Positions 30,639-43,439 of a DNA stretch of 64,000 nt are shown here, piece by piece. Source of the stretch: Diplolepis rosae. Taxonomy: Eukaryota; Arthropoda; Insecta; Hymenoptera; Diplolepididae. Position 1 is the stretch's first letter; each line of letters starts with the position of its first letter. The stretch covers positions 806,001-870,000 of the forward strand of contig JAPYXD010000463.1 in the NCBI GenBank assembly GCA_030998225.1, written 5' to 3'. The notes below the pieces were generated by a model that saw nothing but the letters and a program-made list of their open reading frames with translations, was not told the origin of the DNA and did no database searches. The position numbers were made by a program, and so were the translations under genes.

Positions 30639-33600
30639 AATATCTTAAAAATTCTAAAAATTTTTTTATTTTTCGGGTTTTCGCGTTTTCAGGATTAGTA
30701 ATGGCATTATGGGATCGCTTTACTATAAATAAAATACTCTTGAAAAAGTATTGTCAACTAAGTTTTCTACGCATATGTCTCACATGCCAATTTAAAATAT
30801 CTTAAAAATTCTTAAAAAATTTTATTTTTCGGGTTTTCGCGTTTTCAGGATTAGTACTCGCATTATGGGATCGCTTTACTATAAATGCTATACTTCCGAA
30901 AAATTATTGTCAACTAAGTTTTTTTACGCATATATCTTACAAGTCGATTTAAAATATCTTAAAAATTCTTAAAAATTCTTATTCTTCGGGTTTTCGAGTT
31001 TTCAGGATCAATAATTGCATTATGGAATTGTTCTACTATAAATAAAATACTTTTGAAAAAGTATTTCCAACAGAGATTTTTACGCATATATCTTACAGGT
31101 CTATTTAAAATACCCAGAGAATCTTATTCTTCGCGTTATCGCGTAATTATGATTGGTAATTACATTACGGGCGTGATGTTCACAAAAAATACAATACTTT
31201 TGAAAAAGTATTGTCAACTAAGTTTTTTACGCATATATCTCACATGTCAATTTAAAATATCTTAAAAATTCTTCAAAATTCTTATTCTTCGGGTTCTCCC
31301 GTTTTCAGGATCAATAATTGCATTATGGAATTCTTCTACTATAAATATAATACTTTTGAAAAAGTAATTCCAACAGAGATTTTTACGCATATATCTTACA
31401 GGTCTATTTAAAATATCCAGAGAATCTTTTTCTTCACGTTATCGCGTAATTGTGATTGGTAATTAAATTACGGGAGTGATGTTCACTATAAATACAATAC
31501 TTTTAAAAAAGTATTGTCAACTTAGGTTTTCACGCATATATCTTACATGTCGATTTAAAATATCTTAAAAATTCTTAAAAATTCTTATTCTTCGGGTTTT
31601 CCCGTTTTCAGGATCAATAATTGCATTATGGAATTGTTCTACTATAAATAAAATACTTTTTAAAAAGTATTTCCAACAGAGATTTTTACGCATATATCTT
31701 ACAGGTCTATTTAAAATACCCGGAGAATCTTTATCTTCGCGTTATCGCATATTTATGATTGGTAATTACATCACGGGAGTGATTTTCACTATAAATACAA
31801 TACTTTTGAAAAAGTATTGTCAACTAAGTTTTTTACGCATATATCTCACATGTCAATTTAAAATATCTTAAAAATTCTTAAAAATTCTTATTCTTCGGGT
31901 TTTCCCGTTTTCAGGATCAATAATTGCATTATGGAATTGTTCTACTATAAATAAACTACCTTTGAAAAAGTATTTCCAACAGAGATTTTTACGCATATAT
32001 CTTACAGGTCTATTTAAAATACCCGGAGAATCTTTATCTTCGCGTTATCGGATATTTATGATTGGTAATTACATCACGGGAGTGATTTTCACTATAAATA
32101 CAATACTTTTGAAAAAGTATTGTCAACTAAGTTTTTTACGCATATATCTCACATGTCAATTTAAAATATCTTAAAAATTCTTAAAAATTCTTATTCTTCG
32201 GGTTTTCCCGTTTTCAGGATCAATAATTGCATTATGGAATTGTTCTACTATAAATATAATACTTTTGAAAAAGTAATTCCAACAGAGATTTTTATGCATA
32301 TATCTTACAGGTCTATTTAAAATATCCAGAGAATCTTTTTCTTCACGTTATCGCGTAATTGTGATTGGTAATTAAATTACGGGAGTGATGTACACTATAA
32401 ATACAATACTTTTGAAAAAGTATTGTCAACTTAGGTTTTCACGCATATATCTTACATGTCGATTTAAAATATCTTAAAAATTCTTATTCTTCGGGTTTTC
32501 CCGTTTTCAGGATCAATAATTGCATTATGGAATTGTTCTACTATAAATATAATACTTTTGAAAAAGTAATTCCAACAGAGATTTTTACGCATATATCTTA
32601 CAGGTCTATTTAAAATATCCAGAGAATCTTTTTCTTCACGTTATCGCGTAATTGTGATTGATAATTAAATTACGGGAGTGATGTTCACTATAAATACAAT
32701 ACTTTTGAAAAACTATTGTCAACTTAGGTTTTTACGCATATATCTTACATATCGATTTAAAATATCTAAAAAATTCTTAAAAATTCTTATTCTTCGGGTT
32801 TTCGCGTTTTCAGGATCAATAATTGCATTATGGAATTGTTCTACTATAAATAAAATACTTTTGAAAAAGTATTTCCAATAGAGATTTTTACGCATATATG
32901 TTACAGGTCTATTTAAAATACCCAGAGAATTTTAATCTTCGCGTTATCGCATATTTATGATTGGTAATTACATCACGGGAGCGATTTTCACTATAAATAC
33001 AATACTTTTGAAAAAGTATTGTCAACTTAGGTTTTTACGCATATATCTCACATGTCAATTTAAAATATCTTAAAAATTCTTCAAAATTCTTATTCTTCGG
33101 GTTCTCCCGTTTTCAGGATCAATAATTGCATTATGGAATTCTTCTACTATAAATATAATACTTTTGAAAAAGTAATTCCAACAGAGATTTTTACGCATAT
33201 ATCTTACAGGTCTATTTAAAATATCCAGAGAATCTTTTTCTTCGCGTTATCGCGTAATTGTGATTGGTAATTACATTACGGGAGTGATGTTCACTATAAA
33301 TACAATACTTTTGAAAAAGTATTCTCAACTTAGGTTTTCACGCATATATCTTACAGGTCTATTTAAAATACCCGGAGAATCTTTATCTTCGGGTTATCGC
33401 ATATTTATGATTGGTAATTACATCACGGGAGTGATTTTCACTATAAATACAATACTTTTGAAAAAGTATTGTCAACTAAGTTTTTTACGCATATATCTCA
33501 CATGTCAATTTAAAATATCTTAAAAATTCTTAAAAATTCTTATTCTTCGGGTTTTCCCGTTTTCAGGATCAATAATTGCATTATGGAATTGTTCTACTAT

Positions 33601-36600
33601 AAATAAAATACTTTTGAAAAAGTAATTCCAACAGAGATTTTTACGCATATATGTTACAGGTCTATTTAAAATACCCAGAGAATCTTCATCTTCGCGTTAT
33701 CGCATATTTATGATTGGTAATTACATCACGGGAGCGATTTTCACTATAAATACAATACTTTTGAAAAAGTATTCTCAACTAAGATTTTTACGCATATATC
33801 TTACATGTCGATTTAAATTATCTTAAAAATTCTTAAAAATTCTTATTCTTCGGGTTTTCCCGTTTTCAGGATCAATAATTGCATTATGGAATTGTTCTAC
33901 TATAAATAAAATACTTTTGAAAAAGTATTTCCAATAGAGATTTTTACGCATATATGTTACAGGTCTATTTAAAATACCCAGAGAATCTTCATCTTCGCGT
34001 TATCGCATATTTATCATTGGTAATTACATCACGGGAGCGATTTCCACTATAAATACAATACTTTTGAAAAAGTATTGTCAACTAAGGTTTTTACGCATAT
34101 ATCTTACATGTCGATCTAAAATATCTTAAAAATTCTTAAAAATTCTTATTCTTCGGGTTTTCGCGTTTTCAGGATCAATAATAGCATTATGGAATTGTTC
34201 TACTATAAATATAATACTTTTGAAAAAGTAATTCCAACAGAGATTTTTACGCATATATCTTACAGGTCTATTTAAAATATCCAGAGAATCTTTTTCTTCA
34301 CGTTATCGCGTAATTGTGATTGGTAATTAAATTACGGGAGTGATGTTCACTATAAATACAATACTTTTAAAAAAGTATTGTCAACTTAGGTTTTCACGCA
34401 TATATCTTACATGTCGATTTAAAATATCTTAAAAATTCTTAAAAATTCTTATTCTTCGGGTTTTCCCGTTTTCAGGATCAATAATTGCATTATGGAATTG
34501 TTCTACTATAAATAAAATACTTTTTAAAAAGTATTTCCAACAGAGATTTTTACGCATATATCTTACAGGTCTATTTAAAATACCCGGAGAATCTTTATCT
34601 TCGCGTTATCGCATATTTATGATTGGTAATTACATCACGGGAGTGATTTTCACTATAAATACAATACTTTTGAAAAAGTATTGTCAACTAAGTTTTTTAC
34701 GCATATATCTCACATGTCAATTTAAAATATCTTAAAAATTCTTAAAAATTCTTATTCTTCGGGTTTTCCCGTTTTCAGGATCAATAATTGCATTATGGAA
34801 TTGTTCTACTATAAATATAATACTTTTGAAAAAGTAATTCCAACAGAGATTTTTACGCATATATCTTACAGGTCTATTTAAAATATCCAGAGAATCTTTT
34901 TCTTCACGTTATCGCGTAATTGTGATTGGTAATTAAATTACGGGAGTGATGTTCACTATAAATACAATACTTTTGAAAAAGTATTGTCAACTTAGGTTTT
35001 CACGCATATATCTTACATGTCGATTTAAAATATCTTAAAAATTCTTATTCTTCGGGTTTTCCCGTTTTCAGGATCAATAATTGCATTATGGAATTGTTCT
35101 ACTATAAATAAAATACTTTTGAAAAAGTAATTCCAACAGAGATTTTTACGCATATATCTTACAGGTCTATTTAAAATATCCAGAGAATCTTTTTCTTCAC
35201 GTTATCGCGTAATTGTGATTGGTAATTAAATTACGGGAGTGATGTTCACTATAAATACAATACTTTTGAAAAACTATTGTCAACTTAGGTTTTTACGCAT
35301 ATATCTTACATATCGATTTAAAATATCTAAAAAATTCTTAAAAATTCTTATTCTTCGGGTTCTCCCGTTTTCAGGATCAATAATTGCATTATGGAATTCT
35401 TCTACTATAAATATAATACTTTTGAAAAAGTAATTCCAACAGAGATTTTTACGCATATATCTTACAGGTCTATTTAAAATACCCAGAGAATCTTTTTCTT
35501 CACGTTATCGCGTAATTGTGATTGGTAATTACATCACGGGAGTGATTTTCACTATAAATACAATACTTTTGAAAAAGTATTGTCAACTAAGTTTTTTACG
35601 CATATATCTCACATGTCAATTTAAAATATCTTAAAAATTCTTAAAAATTCTTATTCTTCGGGTTCTCCCGTTTTCAGGATCAATAATTGCATTATGGAAT
35701 TCTTCTACTATAAATATAATACTTTTGAAAAAGTAATTCCAACAGAGATTTTTACGCATATATCTTACAGGTCTATTTAAAGTATCCAGAGAATCTTTTT
35801 CTTCACGTTATCGCGTAATTGTGATTGGTAATTACATCACGGGAGTGATTTTCACTATAAATACAATACTTTTGAAAAAGTATTGTCAACTAAGTTTTTA
35901 CGCATATATCTCACATGTCAATTTAAAATATCTTAAAAATTCTTAAAAATTCTTATTCTTTGGGTTCTCCCGTTTTCAGGATCAATAATTGCATTATGGA
36001 ATTCTTCTACTATAAATATAATACTTTTGAAAAAGTAATTCCAACAGAGATTTTTACGCATATATCTTACAGGTCTATTTAAAATATCCAGAGAATCTTT
36101 TTCTTCACGTTATCGCGTAATTGTGATTGGTAATTAAATTACGGGAGTGATGTTCACTATAAATACAATACTTTTGAAAAAGTATTGTCAACTTAGGTTT
36201 TCACGCATATATCTTACATGTCGATTTAAAATATCTTAAAAATTCTTAAAAATTCTTATTCTTCGGGTTTTCCCGTTTTCAGGATCAATAATTGCATTAT
36301 GGAATTGTTCTACTATAAATATAATACTTCTGAAAAAGTAATTCCAACAGAGATTTTTACGCATATATCTTACAGGTCTATTTAAAATATCCAGAGAATC
36401 TTTTTCTTCACGTTGTCGCGTAATTGTGATTGGTAATTAAATTACGGGAGTGATGTTCACTATAAATACAATACTTTTGAAAAAGTATTGTCAACTTAGG
36501 TTTTCACGCATATATCTTACATGTCGATTTAAAATATCTTAAAAATTCTTAAAAATTCTTATTCTTCGGGTTTTCCCGTTTTCAGGATCAATAATTGCAT

Positions 36601-39600
36601 TATGGAATTGTTCTACTATAAATAAAATACTTTTTAAAAAGTATTTCCAACAGAGATTTTTACGCATATATCTTACAGGTCTATTTAAAATACCCGGAGA
36701 ATCTTTATCTTCGCGTTATCGGATATTTATGATTGGTAATTACATCACGGGAGTGATTTTCACTATAAATACAATACTTTTGAAAAAGTATTGTCAACTA
36801 AGTTTTTTACGCATATATCTCACATGTCAATTTAAAATATCTTAAAAATTCTTAAAAATTCTTATTCTTCGGGTTTTCCCGTTTTCAGGATCAATAATTG
36901 CATTATGGAATTGTTCTACTATAAATATAATACTTTTGAAAAAGTAATTCCAACAGAGATTTTTACGCATATATCTTACAGGTCTATTTAAAATATCCAG
37001 AGAATCTTTTTCTTCACGTTATCGCGTAATTGTGATTGGTAATTAAATTACGGGAGTGATGTTCACTATAAATACAATACTTTTGAAAAAGTATTGTCAA
37101 CTTAGGTTTTCACGCATATATCTTACATGTCGATTTAAAATATCTTAAAAATTCTTATTCTTCGGGTTTTCCCGTTTTCAGGATCAATAATTGCATTATG
37201 GAATTGTTCTACTATAAATATAATACTTTTGAAAAAGTAATTCCAACAGAGATTTTTACGCATATATCTTACAGGTCTATTTAAAATATCCAGAGAATCT
37301 TTTTCTTCGCGTTATCGCGTAATTGTGATTGGTAATTACATTACGGGAGTGATGTTCACTATAAATACAATACTTTTGAAAAACTATTGTCAACTTAGGT
37401 TTTTACGCATATATCTTACATATCGATTTAAAATATCTAAAAAATTCTTAAAAATTCTTATTCTTCGGGTTTTCCCGATTTCAGGATCAATAATTGCATT
37501 ATGGAATTGTTCTACTATAAATAAAATACTTTTGAAAAAGTATTATCAACTAAGTTTTTTACGCATATATCTCACATGTCAATTTAAAATATCTTAAAAA
37601 TTCTTAAAAATTCTTATTCTTCGGGTTCTCCCGTTTTCAGGATCAATAATTGCATTATGGAATTCTTCTACTATAAATATAATACTTTTGAAAAAGTAAT
37701 TCCAACAGAGATTTTTACGCATATATCTTACAGGTCTATTTAAAATACCCAGAGAATCTTTTTCTTCACGTTATCGCGTAATTGTGATTTGTAATTACAT
37801 CACGGGAGTGATTTTAACTATAAATACAATACTTTTGAAAAAGTATTGTCAACTAAGTTTTTTACGCATATATCTCACATGTCAATTTAAAATATCTTAA
37901 AAATTCTTCAAAATTCTTATTCTTCGGGTTCTCCCGTTTTCAGGATCAATAATTGCATTATGGAATTCTTCTACTATAAATATAATACTTTTGAAAAAGT
38001 AATTCCAACAGAGATTTTTACGCATATATCTTACAGGTCTATTTAAAATATCCAGAGAATCTTTTTCTTCACGTTATCGCGTAATTGTGATTGGTAATTA
38101 CATCACGGGAGTGATGTTCACTATAAATACAATACTTTTGAAAAAGTATTGTCAACTAAGTTTTTTACGCATATATCTCACATGTCAATTTAAAATATCT
38201 TAAAAATTCTTAAAAATTCTTATTCTTTGGGTTCTCCCGTTTTCAGGATCAATAATTGCATTATGGAATTCTTCTACTATAAATATAATACTTTTGAAAA
38301 AGTAATTCCAACAGAGATTTTTACGCATATATCTTACAGGTCTATTTAAAATATCCAGAGAATCTTTTTCTTCACGTTATCGCGTAATTGTGATTGGTAA
38401 TTAAATTACGGGAGTGATGTTCACTATAAATACAATACTTTTGAAAAAGTATTGTCAACTTAGGTTTTCACGCATATATCTTACATGTCGATTTAAAATA
38501 TCTTAAAAATTCTTAAAAATTCTTATTCTTCGGGTTTTCCCGTTTTCAGGATCAATAATTGCATTATGGAATTGTTCTACTATAAATATAATACTTCTGA
38601 AAAAGTAATTCCAACAGAGATTTTTACGCATATATCTTACAGGTCTATTTAAAATATCCAGAGAATCTTTTTCTTCACGTTGTCGCGTAATTGTGATTGG
38701 TAATTAAATTACGGGAGTGATGTTCACTATAAATACAATACTTTTGAAAAAGTATTGTCAACTTAGGTTTTCACGCATATATCTTACATGTCGATTTAAA
38801 ATATCTTAAAAATTCTTAAAAATTCTTATTCTTCGGGTTTTCCCGTTTTCAGGATCAATAATTGCATTATGGAATTGTTCTACTATAAATAAAATACTTT
38901 TTAAAAAGTATTTCCAACAGAGATTTTTACGCATATATCTTACAGGTCTATTTAAAATACCCGGAGAATCTTTATCTTCGCGTTATCGGATATTTATGAT
39001 TGGTAATTACATCACGGGAGTGATTTTCACTATAAATACAATACTTTTGAAAAAGTATTGTCAACTAAGTTTTTTACGCATATATCTCACATGTCAATTT
39101 AAAATATCTTAAAAATTCTTAAAAATTCTTATTCTTCGGGTTTTCCCGTTTTCAGGATCAATAATTGCATTATGGAATTGTTCTACTATAAATATAATAC
39201 TTTTGAAAAAGTAATTCCAACAGAGATTTTTACGCATATATCTTACAGGTCTATTTAAAATATCCAGAGAATCTTTTTCTTCACGTTATCGCGTAATTGT
39301 GATTGGTAATTAAATTACGGGAGTGATGTTCACTATAAATACAATACTTTTGAAAAAGTATTGTCAACTTAGGTTTTCACGCATATATCTTACAGGTCTA
39401 TTTAAAATACCCGGAGAATCTTTATCTTCGGGTTATCGCATATTTATGATTGGTAATTACATCACGGGAGTGATTTTCACTATAAATACAATACTTTTGA
39501 AAAAGTATTGTCAATTAAGTTTTTTACGCATATATCTCACCTTTCAATTTAAAATATCTTAAAAATTCTTAAAAATTCTTATTCTTCGGGTTTTCCCGTT

Positions 39601-41884
39601 TTCAGGATCAATAATTGCATTATGGAATTGTTCTACTATAAATAAAATACTTTTGAAAAAGTATTTCCAATAGAGATTTTTACGCATATATGTTACAGGT
39701 CTATTTAAAATACCCAGAGAATCTTCATCTTCGCGTTATCGCATATTTATGATTGGTAATTACATCACGGGAGCGATTTTCACTATAAATACAATACTTT
39801 TGAAAAACTATTGTCAACTTAGGTTTTTACGCATATATCTTACATGTCAATTTAAAATATCTTAAAAATTGTTTAAAAATTTTAGTTTTTGTGTTTTCGC
39901 GGTTTCAGGATCAGTATTTGCATTATGGAATTGTTCTACTATAAATAAAATACTTTCGAAAAAGTAATTCCAACAGAGATTTTTACGCATATATCTTACA
40001 GGTCTATTTAAAATACCCGGAGAATCTTTATCTTCGCGTTATCGCATATTTATGATTGGTAATTACATCACGGGAGTGATTTTCACTATAAATACAATAC
40101 TTTTGAAAAAGTATTGTCAACTAAGTTTTTTACGCATATATCTCACATGTCAATTTAAAATATCTTAAAAATTCTTCAAAATTCTTATTCTTCGGGTTCT
40201 CCCGTTTTCAGGATCAATAATTGCATTATGGAATTCTTCTACTATAAATATAATACTTTTGAAAAAGTAATTCCAACAGAGATTTTTACGCATATATCTT
40301 ACAGGTCTATTTAAAATATCCAGAGAATCTTATTCTTCACGTTATCGCGTAATTGTGATTGGTAATTAAATTACGGGAGTGATGTTCACTATAAATACAA
40401 TACTTTTGAAAAAGTATTGTCAACTTAGGTTTTCACGCATATATCTTACATGTCGATTTAAAATATCTTAAAAATTCTTAAAAATTCTTATTCTTCGGGT
40501 TTTCCCGTTTTCAGGATCAATAATTGCATTATGGAATTGTTCTACTATAAATAAAATACTTTTTAAAAAGTATTTCCAACAGAGATTTTTACGCATATAT
40601 CTTACAGGTCTATTTAAAATACCCGGAGAATCTTTATCTTCGCGTTATCGCATATTTATGATTGGTAATTACATCACGGGAGTGATTTTCACTATAAATA
40701 CAATACTTTTGAAAAAGTATTGTCAACTAAGTTTTTTACGCATATATCTCACATGTCAATTTAAAATATCTTAAAAATTCTTAAAAATTCTTATTCTTCG
40801 GGTTTTCCCGTTTTCAGGATCAATAATTGCATTATGGAATTGTTCTACTATAAATATAATACTTTTGAAAAAGTAATTCCAACAGAGATTTTTACGCATA
40901 TATCTTACAGGTCTATTTAAAATATCCAGAGAATCTTTTTCTTCACGTTATCGCGTAATTGTGATTGGTAATTAAATTACGGGAGTGATGTTCACTATAA
41001 ATACAATACTTTTGAAAAAGTATTGTCAACTTAGGTTTTCACGCATATATCTTACATGTCGATTTAAAATATCTTAAAAATTCTTATTCTTCGGGTTTTC
41101 CCGTTTTCAGGATCAATAATTGCATTATGGAATTGTTCTACTATAAATAAAATACTTTTGAAAAAGTATTTCCAATAGAGATTTTTACGCATATATGTTA
41201 CAGGTCTATTTAAAATACCCAGAGAATCTTCATCTTCGCGTTATCGCATATTTATGATTGGTAATTACATCACGGGAGCGATTTTCACTATAAATACAAT
41301 ACTTTTGAAAAAGTATTCTCAACTAAGTTTTTTACGCATATATCTTACATGTCGATTTAAAATATCTTAAAAATTGTTTAAAAATTTTATTTTTCGGGTT
41401 TTCGCGGTTTCACGATCAGTATTTGCATTATGGAATTGTTCTACCATAAATAAAATACTTTTGAAAAAGTAATTCCAATAGAGATTTTTACGCATATATG
41501 TTACAGGTCTATTTAAAATACCCAGAGAATCTTCATCTTCGCGTTATCGCATATTTATGATTGGTAATTACATCACGGGAGCGATTTTCACTATAAATAC
41601 AATACTTTTGAAAAAGTATTCTCAACTAAGTTTTTTACGCATATATCTTACATGTCGATTTAAAATATCTTAAAAATTGTTCAAAAATTTTATTTTTCGG
41701 GTTTTCGCGGTTTCAGGATCAGTATTTGCATTTTGGAATTGCTCTAGTATAAATAAAATACTTTTGAAAAAGTATTTCTAGCAAACATTTTTACGCATAT
41801 ATCTTATAGGTCAAATTAAAATATCCAGAGAATCTTATTCTTCGCGTTATCGCGTAATTGTGATTGGTAATTACATTACGGGAG

Positions 41885-43373
41885 AAAAATTATTGTCAAG
41901 TAAGTTTTTTTACGCATATATCTTACATGTCGATTCAAAATATCTTCAAAATTCTTGAAAATTCTTATTCTTCGGGTTTTCGCATTTTCAGGATCAGTAA
42001 TTGCATTATGGAATTGCTCTACTATAAATAAAACACTTTTGAAAAAGTATATCCAACAAATTCTTCGTGTTTTTGCGTATTTATGATTGGTAATTACGTT
42101 ACGGGAGTGATTCTTACTATAAATACAATACTTTTGAAAAATATTGTCATAAAGCTTTTTACGCATATATCATACTTGTCAGTTAAAATAAATAAAAAAT
42201 TCGCTTTTTTCGTGTTTGTATAAATGCTTTTTTTCGTGGATCTAGAATTAGTAATCGTATTACGGTACTGTCTCAATCTAAATACAATGCTAAAAACAGT
42301 TTTGGCAACAAGGGTTCACGCGCATATCATACATTTCTAATTATAGTTTTAAAAAAAAAATTCTATTCTTCGTGTTTTCAGGATTACTGATTGCATTATG
42401 TTTTTTTTTTAAATATAAATACAATACTTCAGTGAAATTATTGGCAAAAAAGTTTTCTACATGTATTTCAGTTCAAAATAACTTAAAAATTCTATACCAT
42501 TCTCTTTTATCAAAAAATGTTCTCACTCGCGATTATTTTTAACGACTTTATTAAAATATGTTCAAGGGAGTGTTTCGGTACCGTATTGAGCGAGTTTTCT
42601 GACGGATTCCTTCGAACATGTGGTATGGGGTTTGCTTTCCTCGAACGCTTTGGCACATAGAAATCTCAAGTGCTCGGGACGTTGAAAAGATTTTTGAGTG
42701 TGCATACTCTTTGAGGTTGTAACTTGACTCCTCATAACAAGTTTTCTCGTATACAGAAAATTCTCAATATTTTCTAAATCAGTTTTCTCTCTGTCTTGCA
42801 GCGGAGTGGCAGTCTACCATACTGACTGTCGACTCCGTGATCGCAAAGAGAATAAAAAAAAAAAAAAAATTTAATTTTTTCTTCCCAAATTCAAATTTAT
42901 CGGTTTCGACTCACCCTTAACTTCTCGGGTTCGTGTGTGTGTGTGTGTTGTGCTGTGCGTTCTCCATCGAGGGCTCACGATTGGATTTTTGACCTGTGTT
43001 TTTTATGGAATTAATTGTGGTTGTGTGCCTTTGAGGTGGCGCGTTCAGCGATTCACATCTTCCACGAATCGGACACGAGAGAACTTCTGTGTGAGGACGA
43101 TGCTGGAGGGTCTATTCGCATGTTCTAATTTTATTAATAAATTTATTATAAGAATAAAACAAAAAAAAAAAACAAAAACAAAATAAATATTAAGTTGCAT
43201 GAGTTTTTCTTGTTTAGTTTATAATTATTATTTTTAATGCAAATTAAAATTGTTGGCACTGAAGAGGGCCCCCATTTGTGGCCGAAACGTTTGCCTTTCT
43301 GATGTTTATGTTTTTTACGACATAAACAAATTTGAACTAAACTGACCCCATGCCAAATTAAATATCACAAATA
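41885..43373 (+). repeat. Right inverted arm of the PLE composite
   Basis: This is the inverse of 22,822-24,313. The inner breakpoint is sharp: satellite reading ATTACGGGAG switches to AAAAATTATTGTCAAG at 41,884. It carries the hammerhead (43,255) and leads into the composite's right terminus. Confidence 0.8.
43255..43295 (+). ncRNA. Hammerhead ribozyme, right arm (family 1)
   Basis: Stem I is GGCA (43,255-43,258) with TGCC (43,292-43,295). The core is CTGAAGA (43,259-43,265; N7 is A, which the consensus allows) and GAAA (43,284-43,287). Stem II is GG(G)CC with GGCC, one bulged G. The C-G and A-U pairs of stem III have no loop, and the predicted cut follows U43,291. A GACCC...GTGTC/GGGTC hairpin and the composite's end lie ~50-100 bp downstream, the position expected for a PLE terminal-repeat ribozyme. 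Confidence 0.8.
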
Positions 43374-43428
43374 TATCACTGTGTGTCAATATAACAAAGG
43401 ACATGTGCAGGAACATGTCAAGATACAA

Positions 43429-43439
43429 TATTTCATAGG
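43429..43439 (+). repeat. Target-site duplication, right (11 bp)
   Basis: TATTTCATAGG repeats 22,811-22,821. The target repeat then continues with GTTGAAGATTTATCA and AGGAAATATTCG, as in the units upstream of the composite. Confidence 0.8.

Larger units (their letters stand above)
29388..42500 (+). repeat. 303-bp dimeric satellite array (~40 dimers)
   Basis: Landmarks such as TTCGGG recur at 31,591, 31,894, 32,197, 32,490, 32,794 and 33,096, so the period is ~303 bp, with some 293-bp variants lacking one TTAAAAATTC block. Each unit is two diverged ~150-bp halves: one with TTACGGGAGTGAT, the other with TTGCATTATGGAATTG. Both contain TTTTTACGCATATAT and ACTATAAATA, and usually an AATACTTTT-GA-AAAAGTATT dyad. 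Units are most alike in the middle and decay toward both edges (29,400-29,780; 42,080-42,500). Short open frames in the array are by-products of the repeat. A solo LTR interrupts it. Confidence 0.9.
22822..43428 (+). mobile_element. 20.6-kb composite Penelope-like element
   Basis: This unit is bounded by an 11-bp target duplication and by inverted arms (22,822-24,313 and about 41,885-43,373). The right end continues ~55 bp further, through the GGGTC side of a hairpin and a copy of the first codons of the PLE ORF. Each arm has an identical hammerhead. Inside are inverted and direct 303-bp-family satellite, a fold-back element, the PLE gene and a solo LTR. PLEs are known for inverted or tandem partial copies, variable target duplications and hammerheads in their terminal repeats; giant PLEs with extra cargo (Terminons) are known in rotifers. 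I infer a PLE insertion whose terminal-repeat region expanded as satellite. Confidence 0.7.

Noticed and set aside
30650..42100. Many short open frames of 60-96 codons within the array
   Set aside because: They are the same frame of the repeat seen again and again, ending at fixed stops. They reflect the monomer sequence, not genes.
29388..42500. CRISPR-like array
   Set aside because: The ~303-bp units are contiguous and similar throughout, with no short conserved repeat separated by unique spacers, and the genome is clearly eukaryotic.
22822..43428. Maverick/Polinton-type giant DNA transposon (about 20 kb with long inverted ends)
   Set aside because: No DNA polymerase B, integrase, ATPase or capsid-like gene is present. 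The only gene is a PLE protein, the duplication is 11 bp rather than 6, and the interior is satellite.
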